Origin: an uncultured Aquabacterium sp.
GTDB taxonomy: Bacteria; Pseudomonadota; Gammaproteobacteria; Burkholderiales; Burkholderiaceae_C
Direction: 5' to 3'
Assembly (NCBI RefSeq): GCF_947366995.1
Contig: NZ_CANBCC010000010.1
Span: 1 to 64,000 of the forward strand
DNA: 64,000 nt
Every line of letters begins with the position of its first letter. Position 1 is the first letter of the stretch. The position numbers and the translations under genes were made by a program. Below are positions 58,579-64,000 of this stretch, in pieces. Under the pieces are notes generated by a model. That model did no database searches, had not been told where the DNA came from, and saw only the letters and a list, made by a program, of their open reading frames with translations.

Positions 58579-59472
58579 TCAGAAGCGGTACTTGAAGCCC
58601 ACGGTGGCCATGTCGACGTTCTTCTTGTCGTCGCCGGGGAACTTCATGTGGTGGCGGTCCCAGTCGAGCGTCACGCTCCAGTTGCGGTTGAAGTCCCAGG
58701 CCAGGCCGACACCGTAGGCAGCGCCGAAGCCGGTCTCGTCGCCGCGTGCGGCCACGATGCCGGGGCCTGCGGACACGTCCGTCCAGCCATAGGTGCCACC
58801 CACGCGGCCCACCAGGTTCAGCGTGCTGGTCAGCGGGGCGATACCGGTGAGCACCAGGTTCACGCCACTGATCTTGGTCTTGCCGCCGTTGCGCTCGGCG
58901 TCGTTGAACCGGAAGTAGCCCAGCTGCAGGCCGAAGTTGGGGTTGAAGAGACCGCCGGTGTAGACGTGAATGGCAGCGTCAGGGTCTTCGCAGTCCTGAC
59001 CGGGCAGACATTCGTCATCGATGTCACCGGCGCCGACCGACAGGCCCACGTAGCCCGAGGTGGTGTAGGGCAGCCAGGAGTAGCCGCTGCCGGCATAGCC
59101 TGCGCCGGGGCCGGCGGCCGTCGGCTCGCTGGGGAGCGTCGACAGCTCGGTGCTGTAGCGGCCGCCGGCGGTGTCGCTCGTGCCCATGCTGCCCGGCTGC
59201 GAGCCCATGCCCTGGTCGGCCTGGTTGGTGCTCACGCCATCGGCGGCGGTGCCGCTGTTGGCGCCGGTGGTGCCCTGCTGTGCATCCATCGAACCCGTGC
59301 CGCCGGTGGAGGGCGTGGCATTCGGGTAGGTGCTCGTACCCGGGCTCTGCATGCCGCCGGCGCCAGAGTTGTCAGTCGGGGTGGCGCCCATTTGCGCCTG
59401 GGCATGTGCAGCGGCCAGGGCGAGCACGGCCGCAGCGATGACGCGGGGGGAATGGCGGTGGATGACGTTCAT
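58579..59472 (-). CDS. Outer-membrane beta-barrel protein with Ser/Thr/Gly-rich N-terminal linker
   Basis: A 297-residue exported protein. The signal peptide ends at AHAQAQ. A Gly/Ser/Thr linker covers about residues 27-125. A C-terminal OmpA-like transmembrane barrel follows (YVGLSVGAGDIDDE, FGLQLGYFRFNDAERNGG, GFGAAYGVGLAWDFNRNWSV) ending in aromatic FKYRF, the outer-membrane assembly signal. Ribosome site AAGGAGCCAAGA. The function as pore or adhesin is not visible. Confidence 0.88.
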   Translation of the reverse strand: MNVIHRHSPRVIAAAVLALAAAHAQAQMGATPTDNSGAGGMQSPGTSTYPNATPSTGGTGSMDAQQGTTGANSGTAADGVSTNQADQGMGSQPGSMGTSDTAGGRYSTELSTLPSEPTAAGPGAGYAGSGYSWLPYTTSGYVGLSVGAGDIDDECLPGQDCEDPDAAIHVYTGGLFNPNFGLQLGYFRFNDAERNGGKTKISGVNLVLTGIAPLTSTLNLVGRVGGTYGWTDVSAGPGIVAARGDETGFGAAYGVGLAWDFNRNWSVTLDWDRHHMKFPGDDKKNVDMATVGFKYRF

Positions 59473-59543
59473 TCTTGGCTCCTTGTGTGTCGATGAAGAT
59501 GGGCCCGCGAGGGGCGGGCAAGCAAAAGGGAACGGACGCCATG

Positions 59544-59560
59544 CGGCAAGCAGCGTGCCT
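59544..59560 (-). promoter_or_regulatory. Predicted sigma-54 promoter of the barrel-rfaE2 unit
   Basis: Minus-strand AGGCACGCTGCTTGCCG; GG-N10-GC with CACG and CTTGC. Predicted +1 near 59534, 62-base leader. Confidence 0.75.
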
Positions 59561-59571
59561 TGTCGACCGTT

Positions 59572-60183
59572 TCACCCATGTCCCAGCTGGATTTCGATGA
59601 GCCCGCACAGCGCGTGCACGATGAAGCCGTGGGCTTCCTGAATGCGGGCGGTCGCGGTGTGCGGCACGGCGATGACGTGGTCGCACGCCTCGGCGAGGAG
59701 ATTGCCGTCGCGCTGGCCGGTCAGTCCGATCGTGGTCAGGCCGCGTGTGCGGGCCTCCTGCATGGCAGTCAGCAGATTCGGTGAGCGACCGGACGTGGAC
59801 AGGCCCACCAGGCAGTCACCCTGCACGCCGAGCGCGGCCACCTGGCGGGCAAAGACGTGCTCGAAGCCGTAGTCGTTACCGATACAGCTCAGCAGGGCGC
59901 CACTGCCGCTCAGCGCGACAGCCGCGAGGGCAGGGCGGTCGTGCAGGAAACGGCCGGCCAGTTCGGCAGCAAAGTGTTCTGCGTCGGCGGCGGATCCACC
60001 GTTGCCACACAGCAGGAGCTTGTTGCCGCGACGCAAGGTGTCTGCGATCTGCGCGGCGGTTTGCTCGATGGCCTCGCTTAGTCCGTGAAGCTGGGCAAAG
60101 AGCTGCTGGTGCTCATGCAGGGCACGCTGCAGGTGGCCGGTGAGATCCAGCCGTCTTCCCGGCCAGGGTGCAATGAGGGTCAC
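59572..60183 (-). CDS. gmhA: Phosphoheptose isomerase-like SIS protein
   Basis: About 203 residues, SIS domain: KLLLCGNGGSAADAEHFAAELAGRF, SCIGNDYGFEHVFARQV, GLSTSGRSPNLLTAM and AHGFIVHALCGLIE, all typical of GmhA, which converts sedoheptulose-7-phosphate to heptose-7-phosphate. The start GTG 60183 is preferred, five bases after the previous stop; an upstream start would overlap that gene. It forms a unit with the two genes upstream. Confidence 0.88.
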   Translation of the reverse strand: MTLIAPWPGRRLDLTGHLQRALHEHQQLFAQLHGLSEAIEQTAAQIADTLRRGNKLLLCGNGGSAADAEHFAAELAGRFLHDRPALAAVALSGSGALLSCIGNDYGFEHVFARQVAALGVQGDCLVGLSTSGRSPNLLTAMQEARTRGLTTIGLTGQRDGNLLAEACDHVIAVPHTATARIQEAHGFIVHALCGLIEIQLGHG

Positions 60184-60187
60184 AAGC

Positions 60188-64000
<3,813 letters not shown>

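Overview
The window comes from a GC-rich (by eye about two thirds G+C) betaproteobacterium, most likely of the Burkholderiales (Rubrivivax/Leptothrix/Aquabacterium-like). The reasons are protein style, a PEP-CTERM protein, many glycosyltransferases and stress-type small membrane proteins. No rRNA, tRNA, CRISPR array, insertion sequence, integrase or phage gene was seen. It reads as a dense chromosomal region devoted to stress survival and cell-surface glycans.

Layout. 1-2.9 kb: egtB (cut by the left edge), manganese catalase, ZIP metal transporter. 2.9-10.8 kb: a seven-gene minus-strand operon of glycosyltransferases, a NodU-type carbamoyltransferase, a GmhB-like phosphatase, an SDR and a cyclopropane fatty acid synthase. 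10.8-15.3 kb: a small acidic protein, recQ with a YqjD/YqjE/YqjK-like set, and an SDR. 15.3-24.4 kb: a PEP-CTERM protein, a sigma-54 enhancer-binding response regulator, a transglutaminase, a receiver protein, a PRC-barrel protein, OmpA/DUF4398 lipoproteins and a YfiR plus hybrid kinase pair. 24.5-37.4 kb: AsmA, a Q/G-rich protein, rpoN, hemerythrin, a glycan operon and a BON lipoprotein. 37.4-46.6 kb: YihY, AI-2E permease, two DUF4142 proteins, topoisomerase IB, GlsB and a hybrid kinase. 46.8-55.2 kb: fumC with a glycan operon, DUF2383, CBS, PRC and a second hybrid kinase. 55.3-64 kb: a frameshifted cytochrome oxidase subunit I, heptose-nucleotide genes, an outer-membrane barrel, small proteins and an ABC exporter fused to a receiver domain (cut by the right edge).

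What ties it together. Nearly every transcription unit is preceded by the same near-palindromic 17-mer, approximately SGGCAYGNNGCTTGCCS. It has GG and GC exactly ten bases apart, which is the -24/-12 signature of sigma-54 promoters. I count 32 such sites (about 28 convincing), almost all 12-71 bases upstream (as predicted 5' leader) of a start codon. The window also encodes RpoN itself, with such a site in front of its own gene, a sigma-54 activator (REC-AAA+-Fis) and three hybrid histidine kinases. The activator and two of the kinases have no clear site of their own in the matching orientation. The picture is a locally concentrated sigma-54 regulon controlling oxidative-stress enzymes, envelope-stress proteins, small hydrophilic proteins, and heptose- and carbamoyl-glycan synthesis. 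This is inference from sequence; no expression data were available.
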